A stretch of 64,000 nt of DNA. It comes from Malaya genurostris. Its lineage: Eukaryota > Arthropoda > Insecta > Diptera > Culicidae. The stretch lies in contig NC_080572.1 of the NCBI RefSeq assembly GCF_030247185.1, positions 159,055,580 through 159,119,579 on the forward strand. The letters run 5' to 3'. The notes under the pieces are model-generated. The model saw nothing but the letters and a program-made list of their open reading frames with translations. It did no database searches and was not told where the DNA came from. The translations under genes and the position numbers were made by a program. Numbering within the stretch: position 1 is the stretch's first letter; the number at the start of each line of letters is the position of its first letter. Below, piece by piece: positions 9,997 through 21,473 of the stretch.

Positions 9997-12446
9997 TTCC
10001 CCGGGACGTGAGACAGAGTGTGATTCTCACCGTCAAACACGGTCTTACAATTTTTATTTATATCGATAATAGCGAGCTTTACGGCTGGACGTCGAAGCAG
10101 GCCGAACTCCGTCTCTACGATTGCTTGCCGTGGAACTCCATCTCGGTTTGAAATCAACTGTACGATCCGTCCACGAATCCAGCTGTTCCGTCTGCCCTAA
10201 TCTGCTATGAAGACAAGATCACCCTGTTCCAGTTGTTTGACGTTTTCAAACCACTTTGTTCGTCTCACAATCGTCAGTAAATATTCTCGTAACCATCTGC
10301 TCCAAAATCCATCCAATATATGTTTTGACAAGTTCCAGCTACTACGTAAATACTCGACTGCTGAAGTTGGATCACATGGTGGTTGTTGAAATCCACTGGA
10401 GCTGCCCAATAGGAAATGATTTGGTGTTAGGGATTCCCGAGTGTACGAGTCTAACGGTATATACCGTAGAGGTCTAGTATCAACCATCCTCTCAGCTTCT
10501 AGAATTATTGTTTCAAAGGTTTTTTCATCGGGTACACGTGGAACTGTTTTGAAGGAATCCATTGCGGTTTTGATTGATCTCACGAGCCGCTCCCACACGC
10601 CCCCCATGTGAGGAGCCGCAGGAGGATTAAAGAACCAATTAGTGGTTGTATTAGTGAAATATTCCCCACAGCTTTGGTTGATACTTTTTTTTTATTATAG
10701 AGGTTTTAACCTTAAGGTCATTCACCTCTTCGGGCCAGAAAAACTTTCTGACCCTATGTGCGGGGTGGGGAATCGAACCCAGGTGGGCTGTGTGAAAGGC
10801 ATCGACTTACCCAACACACTACACCCGTCCCCATGGTTGATAGTGATAATCTGTTTCGACAGTTCACTCGCTGCACCACGGAAATTGGTGCCATTATCCG
10901 AACCTCACACGGGGACCCTCTTCGAGCTATGAACCTGAGAATGCACATCTTACAGGAAATCGTTGAAAGAGTATGGGCCACCTCCATGTGAACAGCTCGT
11001 GTGGTCAAGCATGTAAATAACGCCACCCATCGCTTTACGTGGCTGCACCCAACCTTGACGAGTAACGGACCAAAGTAGTCCAGTCCAATGTATGTGAATG
11101 GTCGCTGGCTACCAATCTGACTTGTGATAATGGTGCCATCTTAGGGTGAACGGGAAGCGCGGTGTAAACTTTACATCACTAGCATCGTACAGTAACCTTT
11201 CTAATAAGATTACGTAATCCGAGAATGTAGATGACTTGACGGAGCTCGTTGAAAACTGTCTCGTGATTTCGATAGTTGAAACGACGGTGGCAGTAATCTA
11301 CGAAAAGAAACGTTATTGGATGGTTCGTCGTCATCAATGAAAATTGTTGTTCTGGAAAGTAATCCATTTGAACTATTGTCCACAAAGCTGTTTCCGCCTT
11401 TCGTTGAAACTGCTGGTTTAGCAGTTCAAGTGAGTTACTATTGTTGACAACATTTCTTCGGCTAGCAAAATGAAAGACGTAGGCTATAGTCCGTAGCAAC
11501 CTTTCCCATTTCGAAAATCTCGAAACTTTTATTATTGTCCCAGTTAACTCCTTCCGATGGATATTCACTATTCGTTGTTCATTTTCAGGTAATTCAGTAG
11601 CCGAAAATGCTGTTTTGTGACGGCCATGAATTTTCAGGTTTCCAGAGAAATGTAGGTCCCCGAAATCATCTACTCTCCGGATTGAAACAAGGACCTTGTC
11701 CCCATTTGGTAGCCTCATCGGCCACGTTTAGATTCGTGAGAACCCACATCCATTCACTAGGGCTCGTCGTGGGAATACTTACTATGATCTGAATGGATCC
11801 AGTGAAGGACTGTGGATGAGTCCGACTACAAATATAGTTGTGATATCGGTAACTTATAATGTTTGTTCACATGTTGCAGCATTCCAGTGCCCAATAAGGC
11901 CGCCTGCAGTTCCAGTCGGGGTATAGACGAAGGTTTGATTGGGGCCACTTTGGCTTTGGCCCCGATGAGTGTACATCGCGGCTCACCATCTTCGATAAAA
12001 CGGACATAGATTACACACACGTACGCTGTAGAACTCACATCGACGAAAACGTGTAGTTGAATAGGATGGCAATGCTCTGGAACACTCTTACCGAAATATG
12101 CTCGAGGAACTTTCTTTAAACGAGGAAAAAAACCAATCCATCTTTTCCAGTCGGCATAAACGCTATCCTCGATTTGATCGTCCCAGTCGCAATTCTTTCG
12201 TGTATCAAAAAAGACGCTAGTAAGCCCAGCGGGTCGTAGAGGCTCATGACTACACGAAGAACTTGAAGTTTAGTTGGGCGAATGATTTTATCCAAAAGTT
12301 GTCCAACGGAGCTAGTAAAATTGAGCCGAAAACAATATTTCATCCGTTTGTGGCTGCCAGCGAATACTGAGTACCGCATCATTTTCTCTCTGCAAACTCA
12401 GTGCTTTGGAGGTCGACGCTCAAGCTTCACCCAATAGCTCCTGAAC
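9870..12446 (-). pseudogene. BEL pol, RNase H to integrase portion
   Basis: Read from right to left the fragments follow BEL pol order. 12116-12382 holds the DPLGLLASFLIH segment that joins RT to RNase H. 11826-12038 holds SIPRLELQAALLG of the RNase H region. 11179-11718 holds the spacer and zinc-binding region (HRRFNYRNHETVFNELRQ). 10842-11030 holds the integrase core start (LFTCLTTRAVHMEV). 10197-10607 holds the integrase C-terminal part, with LTPNHFLLG and GDLVFIAD. 9870-10157 is the C-terminal tail and runs into the 3' LTR. Frames change several times and a SINE interrupts the integrase core at 10684-10833. The RT half of the same gene lies beyond the RTE insertion, at 20120-20690. Confidence 0.85.
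10684..10833 (-). mobile_element. tRNA-derived SINE (tRNA-Glu-like head)
   Basis: On the minus strand the 150-bp insert starts GGGGACGGGTGTAG.., carries an anticodon-loop-like GCCTTTCACACAG and a B-box match GGTTCGATTCC, and ends in a T-rich/A-rich tail at 10684-10690. It is flanked by direct repeats TGGTTGATA (10675-10683 and 10834-10842). The head resembles tRNA-Glu(TTC). It interrupts the BEL integrase core, so it is younger than the BEL insertion. Confidence 0.85.
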
Positions 12447-12459
12447 ATAAGTAAAGTTT

Positions 12460-13006
12460 CACCAGATCACCTGATTAACATACGGAAAATCAAATCGACC
12501 ACGTTCTCATCGACGGGCTATTCTTCTCCGACGTCATCAATGTCCGCACCTATCGCAGTGACACCATTGATTCTGACCACTACCTTGTTGCAGTTTGTAT
12601 GCGCTCAAAACTATCGACGGTTCACAACACTCGTCGCACAGGAACGCCGGAGATCGGCAAGCTGATGAACAACAAAGCTACGGGCAATGACCAGTTACCA
12701 GACGAGCTGCTCAAACATGGAGGAGAGGCACTGGCTAGAGCGCTGCACTGGATGATTTCTAAGATTTGGGAGGAAGAGATTCTATCGCAGGAATGGATGG
12801 ATGGACTTGTATGTCCCGACTACAAAAGGGGTCTATAATCTAGATTGTTGCAATTACCGCGCAATCACATTGCTCAACGCCGCCTACAAGGTACTCTCCC
12901 AAATCCTTTGCCATCGTCTATCACCAAAAGCAAAGGAATTCGTAGGACCGTACCAAGCGGGATTTACTGGAGCCCGCGCCACTACGGATCACATATTCGC
13001 GATAAG
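12460..13006 (+). pseudogene. RTE-like ORF, endonuclease end and RT start
   Basis: The first piece has the last strands of the apurinic-type endonuclease domain (12480-12660) fused, after an internal deletion of the linker, to the start of RT. The RT residues are recognisable as NNKATGNDQLPDELLKHGG, then GLVCPDYKRG, and after a frameshift near 12835 NYRAITLLNAAYKVLSQIL and GPYQAGFTGARATTDHIFAI. The gene stops at the hAT-like insertion and resumes at 15763 (RQVLQKCREYN). Confidence 0.75.
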
Positions 13007-13046
13007 CAGGGTTTGGAATATTCATTCACCGGTGAATGAATATATA

Positions 13047-14590
13047 GGGTAACGGCTCCCTAATTCATCTGAGCTCCTATTTCCATCTCATCCCTTCACC
13101 TCATTACTTTGAACACGAATAATATTTTACAACCTACCTGAACCAAACTGTGAAATGTTTTAAAATGATTATAAATGCTATTGTCACACTTTCTCATTGA
13201 AAGAAATGGGTTTAAGTTCTTCGGTTATCGTTTTTTTCATTTAAAATGAACTCACTTTTCAATTTAGGACACATTTTCGTCTCAAATCAACTAATCGATT
13301 CGTCTCAAAACATGATCACTATTTCGCACAATTACACTACCATTGAATGCTGGATGGCTTCATAATTAATAATGTTTACTTGCCACTTGTTTAATTAACG
13401 ATTTAAAACTTAAAAAATTACCCGACAAACAATAAAAGTCTTCAAAAATATGAGATGAAAACTTTTCACTTAGTTCACTTGATTGCGCTTTGTTTTCATC
13501 TCATTTGGTTTCGCAAAGTTGCCAAGTTATCTCATCTTGTTACAAAAAATAAATTGTTTTTCTTCTTCAAATTATTATCAAAAAGTATGTTTTTGGTATC
13601 CGTGTCATTAGTTTAATTAGATTATTGATATTAATATTTCAATAAAACTGTTTTGGCTTCGAATATTACCAGAAAGAGCGTGTTAAATACTAATGAAATA
13701 ACCATTGTGGGAAATCTAGTAGCACTGGTTTCATTCCGCTATACGTCAACATAGGGCTGTGAAGTGTGTGTGTTTCATCGGCTGTGCACAGAGATGCCAG
13801 ATATTTTCATAGAAAATATGTATTCCGTTGCATAGAAAGTCGATATCTGCTATCTGTTTTCACTAATGAAATGATGTTAACAGATAGTTCTTTATATCTC
13901 CGTAAGTCATTGCCCAGCTCACGAGAATATTCAATTTAGGAAATCTGTATAAAATCAGCACTTTCATTTCAATCAGTATGCGAACGCAAAAATCTATACA
14001 AACCAAATAAATCTGTATAAATGGCATCTCTGGCTCTACACTTTGTTTTAAGAAGGGCTAATGAATGAATAGTAACAATTACATTTGGGTTGTTGTTTAA
14101 AGTTCACCAAATGAACTTTACAATAAAGTTTTAAATTCAAAGCGAAAGGTAACGGAAACGACCGAAAAATTTTTAAACGTTGAAATGATTTCAAACTTGT
14201 TCTAAAAATATCATGTGCTGTCTCATAACATAGTTAGCATTAGGCCGTTTTTAAGAAGAATTCTGACATTTTGAACCTGAGAGTGTAATAGTGGAATATT
14301 TTGTTTTGATTGCTGTCGCCATTGCTAATTTATAGGATGAATAAAGGATCAACGATAGGATGGATAAAAATCCATTGAGATGGAATTAGGAGCAGAGTAG
14401 TGAACATTTCATAAGTGTTTTTTGTTGTTTTATGGATATTAGTTAAATTTTCAAGAAATGTGAATCAATTCTCAACGTGGAGCAAGGCGAATGAAGCAGT
14501 AATATGAAATAGTTATTGTGATTTTAGTGGCTAAATCGGGGTTTTGAGGCGACGTCCTTACAAATGAGATGAAATAGGGAGCCCTTACCC
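13047..14590. mobile_element. TA-flanked element with inverted termini, no transposase
   Basis: The termini are GGGTAACGGCTCCCTAATTC on the left and the inverse of GGGTAAGGGCTCCCTATTTC on the right, with TA on both sides (13045-13046 and 14591-14592). It is inserted at the edge of a palindrome inside the hAT-like element, so it is the innermost and youngest layer of this nest. No coding capacity is visible over 1544 bp; Tc1/mariner or similar TA-specific mobilisation is inferred from the TSD. Confidence 0.65.
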
Positions 14591-14804
14591 TAGTTTCCAT
14601 TGCATTGTGAGCGAACAATTCCACCGCTCACAAAGAGGACGCCTTTCCAGCCAAAAAGAACCACACAAACAAAACGCTAGTGGAAGCAAATATATTCCAC
14701 ATATGCACAGATGGTATAGTGTGCTGGTATTAGAGTCTTCATGAAGCACAGTAGCCGTGAATATAGTTTGCTCTCTCGTGGTCCTGAACGTCGTTCTTCT
14801 CACA

Positions 14805-15530
14805 AACACTTCATTGCAAGCTAACGATCTTCACGGGGCTAGTAAGTGATGAAGATTATATACTCAGTTTTCGCTAACAGGCTGATGACTGGCTCTCCGA
14901 CGCGAACGGCTGTTAATGATGACTTTATGCCACGAAAACTGTTGCATATGACTTATTCAACTCGTGTCAAGTTAGTAGAGGGTAAGAACTCTTAGTTATA
15001 CTTGAATATTATAAACAGAAGTAACAGGAGCGAAGCAATTCGCAATGGCGATCTGGTGATCTCATCAAATACTGCAAACAAACAAACGCTTCGTTTGCTG
15101 GCTGTTAGAGAGAAACTAGCTCCTGAACTCTTGTTACTTGTGTAAATCAAATTCCTGCTGAATAGTGTTTAATTGGGTTTAATCGTAGTAGTGCATGATA
15201 GGTAATCAACCAGTAGGATGCAAAATAAGTCTTTTAATCAGTATTCCGCATTGAACATTTTTTCATTGAATTTTCATTGTGTATTGCTATAAGCTTCGAG
15301 AGCTGTAAGAAACACATGTTACCATTACAGCAAAACCTTTACTCTAATAAACGCTCGAGTGGTGGCAGTGCACACCTGTATGTGCAATTCTGTATGAACA
15401 AATGTGAATCGCATTCGGACCTCGAAGAAACATGCGACAGTTAAGAGCCAGTCATCAGTCTGCTAGCGAAAACTAAATATTCAATCTTCATCACTATCTT
15501 GCACCGTGAAGCTAATTTGCTTGCAGTGAA
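14805..15530. repeat. Inverted repeat pair inside the hAT-like element
   Basis: The left copy (about 14805-14900, with TCAGTTTTCGCTAACAGGCT and TGATGACTGGCTC) is inverted at about 15441-15530 (GAGCCAGTCATCAGTCTGCT then AGCGAAAACTAAATATTC). The match is imperfect. It could reflect subterminal repeats of the hAT-like element or another decayed insertion. Confidence 0.55.
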
Positions 15531-15762
15531 TTATGGGGCTAGAGGTTCTCTCTTACCGACAGAAGGAGAAACAGTAGTAGGGGTGAATATTGTTCGCTCT
15601 CTTCTATTCTCGTGCATGGACAGCCACTTCAATAAAGCAACAAGGCTCACGCTTCCTCAAAAGCGACATGGTTCATAAAGCAGGTATATTCATGAATATC
15701 ATACACCGTGAAGCATGTATACTCATCTTCACTGCTTCATTCATCCAAACCCTGGCGATAAG

Positions 15763-16483
15763 ACAAGTACTCCAGAAGTGTCGTGAATACAACGTACCCA
15801 CGCATCACCTATTCATTGACTTCAAAGCGGCATACGACACAATCGATCGAGAACAGCTATGGCAGATCATGCACGAGTACGGTTTCCCGGATAAACTGAC
15901 GCGATTGGTCAAAGCAACGATGGATAGAGTGATGTGCTACGTCCGAGTATCTGGGACGCTCTCGAGTCCCTTCGAATCTCGGAGAGGGCTACGGCAAGGT
16001 GATGGACTCTCTTGTATCTTGTTCAATATTGCCTTGGAAGGTGTGATTCGAAGAGCGAGGATCGACACGAGTGGCACGATCTTCCGAAAGTCCGTACAAC
16101 TTTTTGGTTTCGCTGACGATATTGATATTGTAACACGTAACCTTGAGAAGATGACGGAAACCTACATCGGACTGAACGCTGAAGCTAGGCGTATCGCACT
16201 GGCCATAAATGCGTCGAAAACAAAATACATGAGAGGAAGAGGCTCTAGAGAAGAAACACTACGCCTCCCACCACTAATATTGATAGACGGTGACGATATC
16301 GAGGTGGTTGACGAGTTTGTGTATTTGGGCTCACTGGTGACCACCGACAATGACACCAGCAGAGAAATACATAGACGTATTTTGGCAGGGAATCGTGCGT
16401 ACTTTGGACTCAGAAAAATTCTTCGATCGAGAAAAGTACGCCACCGCACGAAATTGACCATCTACAAAACGTTTATTAGACCG
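15763..16483 (+). pseudogene. RTE-like reverse transcriptase, central part
   Basis: The open frame carries the RT palm motifs in order: LFIDFKAAYD (catalytic Asp, ~15808-15838), the primer-grip-side RRGLRQGDGLSCILFN (~15978-16026), and GFADDIDIV with the catalytic Asp pair (~16105-16131). INASKTKYM and DEFVYLGSLVTTDNDTS follow, typical of the thumb of RTE-like and related LINEs. The frame is intact from the hAT-like insertion to the jockey-like insertion at 16484; the apparent N-terminal extension before 15763 is insertion sequence. The gene continues at 19674. Confidence 0.8.
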
Positions 16484-16518
16484 TCATATCATACTTTACG
16501 TTCATTCTAAAACAAAAT

Positions 16519-17691
16519 GTGATCGTAGCCAAATTTTGTGCTACAATCTCGTCAGTGCTTTACTTCCCTCCTGATCGCGTGAATGATCTAGACCTGATCG
16601 AACAGCACTTGAGTTCACTTTCATTGACAAGCGATACTATGCGTTTAAATGATAAAATCGTTATCTTGGGGGATTTCAATCAACCCGGTATTAAATGGAT
16701 TCGAGGTTCTTGCGATTATATCTATCCGGATGCTACGTGCACTACAAAATCGCATTCTTCAGTACGACTGCTCGATGATTATCACACAGCTGGTCTAGTT
16801 CAGTTGAACGATAACTACAACAGTAACAATCGCCTCCTAGATCTGTGCTTCGCTAGTCATGAATTGTCTAGTACTTGTTCCATAATCATCGCACCTTCTC
16901 CACTAGTTAAATTATGTCGTCATCACCCCCCTCTTCTGTTCAATATACCGGAACATTCACCAACTGTATTCAGTAAAACCTCTGAAACCACTTACTACGA
17001 CTTTAAAAATGGAAACTTTGATTCTATGAATCAGTTCTTACTATCATTAAATTCGATGAGCCTATTTTCTAATAGCGATTGCAATTCCATTGCTACGTTA
17101 TGGTCTCATATAATGTCGTACTCCATCGAACAATTCATACCCAAAAAAATTCGACGAGAATCGGTTCATCCTCCATGGTCTAATATGACATTGAAACGTT
17201 ATAAGCGCGCCAAGCGGTCTGCGCTGAGAAAATTAACTAAGCGTCCCTCGATCCAATTACGATCTCATTATATGTACCCTAACAACCGCTATAAACGATT
17301 GAACAAAATATTACATCAAAACCATCTTCTTCGTATACAAAATAATCTAAGAATGAACCCGAAACGCTTCTGGAATCATGTGAACGAACAGAGGAAAGAA
17401 ACAGGACTACCAAACAAGATGTTTCTTAGCGACGCTGAATCATCGGCTTTAATTGATATTTGTAACCTATTTCAACGAAATTTTAGCAGTGTATTTTCGC
17501 ACGAAATCTTATCCGATGATCAAATATCCAAAGCTATTATCAACGTTCCTCGTCGTTTTCCAATTGGCCCACACCCTTTAATTACTGATGTTATGATTGC
17601 AAAAGCTTGCTCTAAATTGAAATCATCCTCGAATGCTGGTTTGGATGGAATCCCCTCTTTAGTATTAAAAAATGCTCGAACAGCCTATTAA
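16519..17691 (+). pseudogene. Jockey-like ORF2, endonuclease end and linker
   Basis: The 390-residue frame holds the later half of the endonuclease-exonuclease-phosphatase domain (VILGDFNQPGIKW, then a degenerate HHPPLL where family members have SDH-like residues). A linker follows with QFIPKK, KRYKRAKRSALRKL and RFWNHVNEQRK, and the frame enters the RT domain at SSNAGLDGIPSLVLKN before a stop. Element 55207-57470 encodes parallel residues (KRSALRKYSKN), which supports a real family rather than chance frames. The frame begins with a non-family stretch, so the true start is lost. Confidence 0.75.
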
Positions 17692-17693
17692 TT

Positions 17694-19048
17694 CCACTAT
17701 AAATACTATTCAACATATCACTTAATTCAGGAACGTTAACCGACATCTGGAAGAAATCATTCATTTTCCCTGTATTCAAAAAGGGAAACAAATATGATGC
17801 TTCCAATTATCGTGGGATAGCCGCACTATGCGCCGTATCCAAATTACTTGAAATTATTGTTCTCGAATTTGTTACGCATAACTGCAACAACTACATCTCC
17901 GAAAGTCAACACGGTTTTATGCCAAATCGATCAACCTCAACGAACCCATTATCTTACACATCCTTCATTATTCGATGTCTACAACCACGTCGACAAGTTG
18001 ACTTTATATATACTGATTTCTCCACTGCTTTCGACAAAATAAACCATCAAATAACAGTTGCAAAACTCAATAGGCTTGGATTCGACGGATCACTACTTAG
18101 ATGGCTACAGTCTTATCTAATTGGTCGTGAAATGTCAGTAAACATAGGAGACTGCATTACAGCATTTTTATTCTTGCTCTACCTCAACGATCTGAATTTT
18201 ATATTGAAATGCCACAAACTATCTTTCGCAGATGACTATATTATCCAATAAAATCACCTGACGATACCATATTTTTGCAGTCACAGCTTGATATATTCGT
18301 GAACTGGTGTATTAGCAATAGAATAGTTTTAAATGCCTCGAAATGTTCCGTTTTGTCGTTTACTCGCAAACACTCGTTAATAAGGTGCGACTATAACATT
18401 TCGCAGAATATTCGAAAACGTGAGTCTATCGTTAAAGATCTAGGTATAATTCTTGATATCAAGCTAGATTTCAAAAGTTATATCGACTATGTGATTTCTA
18501 AGGCATCCAAGCTTTTATTTTTCGTTTTCCGCATCACCAAGAGCTTTGACAATGTACATTGTCTAAAAGCATTATATTGTTCTTTAGTCCGCTCGACACT
18601 TGAATATTCAGCTGTTGTCTGGTCACCTCATTGTCAAACCGACATAGAGCGGATTGAAGCCATTCAGCACAAATTTGTTAGATTAGCCCTGCGTAACCTA
18701 CCTTGGAGAGATCCTGCTAATCTTCCTAGTTACATAGATCGCTGTAAGCTTATTGACTTGGATCGGTTATTTGTTCGTCGAAATATCTCCTAGGCAACTT
18801 TCGTTGCAGATTTACTTCAATCACATATCGACTGTCCCAAGCTTTTGCAGTTTATTAATCTCGACATTCATCGACGTAATCTACGTTCACACCCCTTTCT
18901 CAGATTACCTATTGCAAGAACAAATTATGGGTACAATGAACCATTCTCCAGTATATGCCGAACTTTCAACAACTGTTCTAATGTTTTCGATTTTCATTTA
19001 TCTCGAAATATGATTAAACGATTGTTTCGTAATCACTTGTCTGATTAG
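17694..19048 (+). pseudogene. Jockey-like ORF2, reverse transcriptase and C-terminus
   Basis: RT continues in several frames: STAFDKINHQI (~18021-18054), then LSFADDYIIQ with the catalytic Asp pair (~18220-18249), then after a frameshift LNASKCSVLSF, VKDLGIILDIKLDF and ALYCSLVRSTLEYSAVVW. The C-terminal region has HKFVRLALRNLPWRD and RLPIARTNYGYNEPF and ends at a stop near 19046. At least four frameshifts or stops are present, so this copy is inactive. Confidence 0.75.
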
Positions 19049-19673
19049 CCTTACGATCAATATTTGTTTTGTAACCGACAATATTGTTTCTTCGTTCAAC
19101 CCCCTCTTCGTCTCTCCACCATCTTCATTGGACACTAACTAGATTTGCACGCAGAAATTAACCCGGTCGTCCCTTTCTCTTTTTCTCTGTCTTCCACCAT
19201 GCTTTCTTCGATCACTAATTAGATCTACATGCCGATTCTAACATCGTCGTTTTATTTTCCTTCCACCATCTTTTTAATCACTAATTAGATCTACATGCCG
19301 ATTCTAACATCATCGTTAGCCCACGCTCCTTTACCACCTTCACCACCAACCCTCGTACTCCATTCGCCTACCCACTTTTTTCTTCTCTCTCACCTTTTTA
19401 GAAAGAGCACTATCACTGCCATGTAATGTTTGGTGTCGTCAACTTGTTATAGGGTTATAGATTTAGTTTTAATTGTTAGCTTTAATTGTTAGTCTTGATT
19501 GTTAGTTCTAATTGTTAGTGTTAAGTCCAAATGTATCTGTTGGATCATTGTAATTTGTTGATACTGATGAGGAGGTTTTATGCCTGCTGGAGAGAGAGAT
19601 TGCCAAATTTCATCTCCATCGGGCTTTTCCCTGCTTCCAAATAAAGAAATAATAAAGAAATAGAGAAAGACCG

Positions 19674-20036
19674 GTTGTTCTCTATGGCCACGAGACCTGG
19701 ACTATGTTGGCCGAGGACCAACGCGCCCTCAGTGTTTTTGAAAGAAAGGTACTGAGGACTATCTATGGCGGAGTGCAGATGGAAGACGGATCGTGGAGAC
19801 GGCGTATGAATCACGAATTGCAACAGCTGCTAGGAAAACCACCTATCGTACGGACAGCTAAAATCGGACATCTACGATGGGCAGAGCATGTCATAAGGAT
19901 GTCGGACGACAGCCCAGTGAAAATGGTTCTTGAATCTAATCCGACTGGTACAAGAAGAAGAGGGGCGCAGCGAACAAGGTCAAGCATCCGTGCCTTGAGT
20001 AGCTGGCGACGAGCAGCCATGGACCGAGTTATGTGA
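19674..20036 (+). pseudogene. RTE-like ORF C-terminal part
   Basis: Residues VVLYGHETW, RALSVFERKVLRTIYGG, LRWAEHVIRMSDDSP and TGTRRRGAQRTR match the conserved C-terminal tail of RTE-like LINE proteins as I remember them. The frame ends with a stop at 20034-20036, followed by about 45 bp of 3' UTR and the GGTAA tandem tail. Confidence 0.8.
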
Positions 20037-20119
20037 AGACGTATTTTTGATACAGCAAAGGACACCCCAGGCCTATAGCTGTTAGGTAAGGTAAGGTAAG
20101 GTAAGTATAAGTAGAGTTT

Positions 20120-20690
20120 GACATAAAGTTCCTTATTTTAAATCCCGCTTGAAGATGTACAAAGCGTACTTCATCGGCTACACGAATGACTTCGTCCTCA
20201 GTCTCTGCTATCAAGAAAATCATCGACATAGTGACCATTTATTATGGCCTCTGTCGCATCGGGAAATTCTGCATGCTCGCTCGCATTAAGATTTTTAATG
20301 TATTGAGCCGAGCATGGTGAACAGGCCAACGCAAATATCGCTACATCCATCACATAAACCAGTGGTTTCTCGGTTGGATTATCTCTGCACAAGAATCGTT
20401 GTGATTGACAGTCTTCTTTACGTATTCTGATCTGGTGAAACATTTCTTGAATGTCTGCACATACAGCAACAGCTCGTAGACGGAATCGATAAATAATTGC
20501 CGGTAGGGGTGTTAGAAGGCCTTTCAGCATTTTAGAATTGAAAGATACACCTTCAACTTGCGATGCAGCATCCCAGATCAATCTGCTTTTGTTCGGTTTC
20601 TTCGGACTCGTTACCACGCTCAATGGTAAATACCACACTCGGTTGGGGTCCGTTGCAGATACTTCCTCTGGTGTAGCTTTATAATCTCAA
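20120..20690 (-). pseudogene. BEL pol, reverse transcriptase portion
   Basis: On the minus strand, WYLPLSVVTSPKKPNKSRLI is followed by WDAASQVEGVSFNSKMLKG, CADIQEMFHQIRI (first catalytic Asp) and GHYVDDFLDS with the YVDD catalytic box (about 20215-20245), then VADEVRFVHLQAGFKIRNF and SNST. The open stretch at 20198-20638 is 146 residues and a frameshift joins it to the downstream part. The RTE LINE is inserted right after SNST; the rest of pol resumes at 12446. The upstream protease is not visible. Confidence 0.85.
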
Positions 20691-20857
20691 CATAATTCTT
20701 TCACCATTTCATCAAAAATATGATCAGGAATTTAGGAAAATATTTTGAACAGTGTGTAATAACCACAAACATCCAAGGTAGACTATCCAGGTAGACTAGA
20801 CTATCGCGACATTCTTCGGAGAGTTAACTTTTTGCGTGGTCGGAAACTAGAGAAGTC

Positions 20858-21113
20858 GGGTTTTTGAATTACTCGATTATTTAATAATCGAGTATAATTT
20901 TCAAAATATTCGATTAAACTTAAATCGATTATCTGGGTTATTAATCGATTACTCGATTATTCATTCGATTATTCTTATTGAATTTTCCAAACTATTCGAT
21001 TAGTAATTAGTAATCGAATATTAGTTTCTAACTAATCGATTAAAAAACACTCGATTATCTGGATTATTAATCGATTGCTCGATTAATCGATCGATATTAC
21101 GACATCCCTAGTC
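20858..21113. repeat. CGATTA-rich palindromic tract
   Basis: ACTCGATTA, ATTAATCGATTACTCGATT and related motifs recur many times on both strands, making a dense field of short palindromes. The tract ends ..TATTACGACATCCCTA. I recall such fields near the ends of arthropod hAT elements, but no terminal pair was found here. Confidence 0.5.
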
Positions 21114-21118
21114 GCAAC

Positions 21119-21473
21119 TCTCATTTGGACTTCAGTCGTCCGGTTGAGCAGTTGGCAATAAAAGCAGACCCCTTGCGTGGTATAAAGCCTCAAACGCTTA
21201 TGGCGTGCTTTCATTTGGACTTCAATTGTATAAAGCAGTCGGCAGTGCTTTCATTTGGACTTCGGTCGTCAGGTGGAGTAGTCGTTAATAATGAGAGCAG
21301 AGCTTTTGCGTGGTATAAAGACTCGAACGATTAGGTCATGCTTTAATTTGGACTTCAATCGTTGGGAGCAGAAGTCAGCAGTGCTTTTATTTGGACTTCG
21401 GTCGTCAGGTGGAGCAGTCGGCAATAATGAGAGCAGACCTTTTGCGTTATACAAAACCTCAAACGCTCAGGTC
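21119..21473 (+). repeat. Tandem array of promoter-like units
   Basis: Two and a half higher-order units of about 133 bp are present, each made of a ~91-bp and a ~42-bp half beginning CTTTCATTTGGACTTC. The long halves contain GCGTGGTATAAAG (21175-21187 and 21307-21319; degenerate GCGTTATACAAA near 21436). The next CTTTCATTTGG lies about 30 bp downstream, the spacing of a TATA box and an initiator. GTCGTCAGGTGGAG recurs as well. It could be a captured LTR or promoter array; no gene follows in the forward direction. Confidence 0.6.

Larger units (their letters stand above)
13007..15754. mobile_element. hAT-like non-autonomous element
   Basis: The insert starts CAGGGTTTGGA and ends TCCAAACCCTG, and is flanked by perfect 8-bp duplications GCGATAAG (12999-13006 and 15755-15762). 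An 8-bp TSD with CAGGG termini is typical of hAT elements. No transposase frame was found. The interior holds a 26-bp perfect palindrome just inside the left end (13018-13043), a nested TA-element (13047-14590), and a pair of inverted repeats (about 14805-14900 and 15441-15530). Confidence 0.8.
16484..19667 (+). mobile_element. Jockey/CR1-type LINE inserted in the RTE element
   Basis: The insert is flanked by AGACCG (16478-16483 and 19668-19673) and interrupts the RTE gene between TFIRP and VVLYGHETW. It contains the end of an endonuclease domain, a long linker, RT and C-terminal region, then a 600-bp 3' UTR and an A-rich tail (AATAAAGAAATAATAAAGAA). The 3' UTR repeats a TAATTAGATCTACATGCCGA unit (near 19217 and 19280) and TTAATTGTTAG-like units. 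Related fragments occur at 52066-53387 and 55207-57470. Confidence 0.8.
12460..20106 (+). mobile_element. RTE-like LINE, 5'-truncated, with nested insertions
   Basis: This LINE is inserted in the BEL RT gene and flanked by slightly diverged target repeats ATAAGTAAAGTTT (12447-12459) and ATAAGTAGAGTTT (20107-20119). Its own sequence is in three pieces: 12460-13006, 15763-16483 and 19674-20106. A hAT-like element and a jockey-like LINE fill the gaps. The 3' end is a GGTAA microsatellite (20082-20104). The 5' end is truncated inside the endonuclease domain. The clade call rests on RT and C-terminal motifs remembered for RTE/JAM1-type mosquito elements. Confidence 0.8.

Noticed and set aside
10754..11026. 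A gene spanning the SINE in BEL integrase
   Set aside because: The frame joins integrase codons to SINE sequence by chance; only 10842-11030 is integrase.
21119..21473. A CRISPR-like array
   Set aside because: Units are direct and include diverged halves of different length, with no uniform spacer; the setting is a eukaryotic transposon nest.
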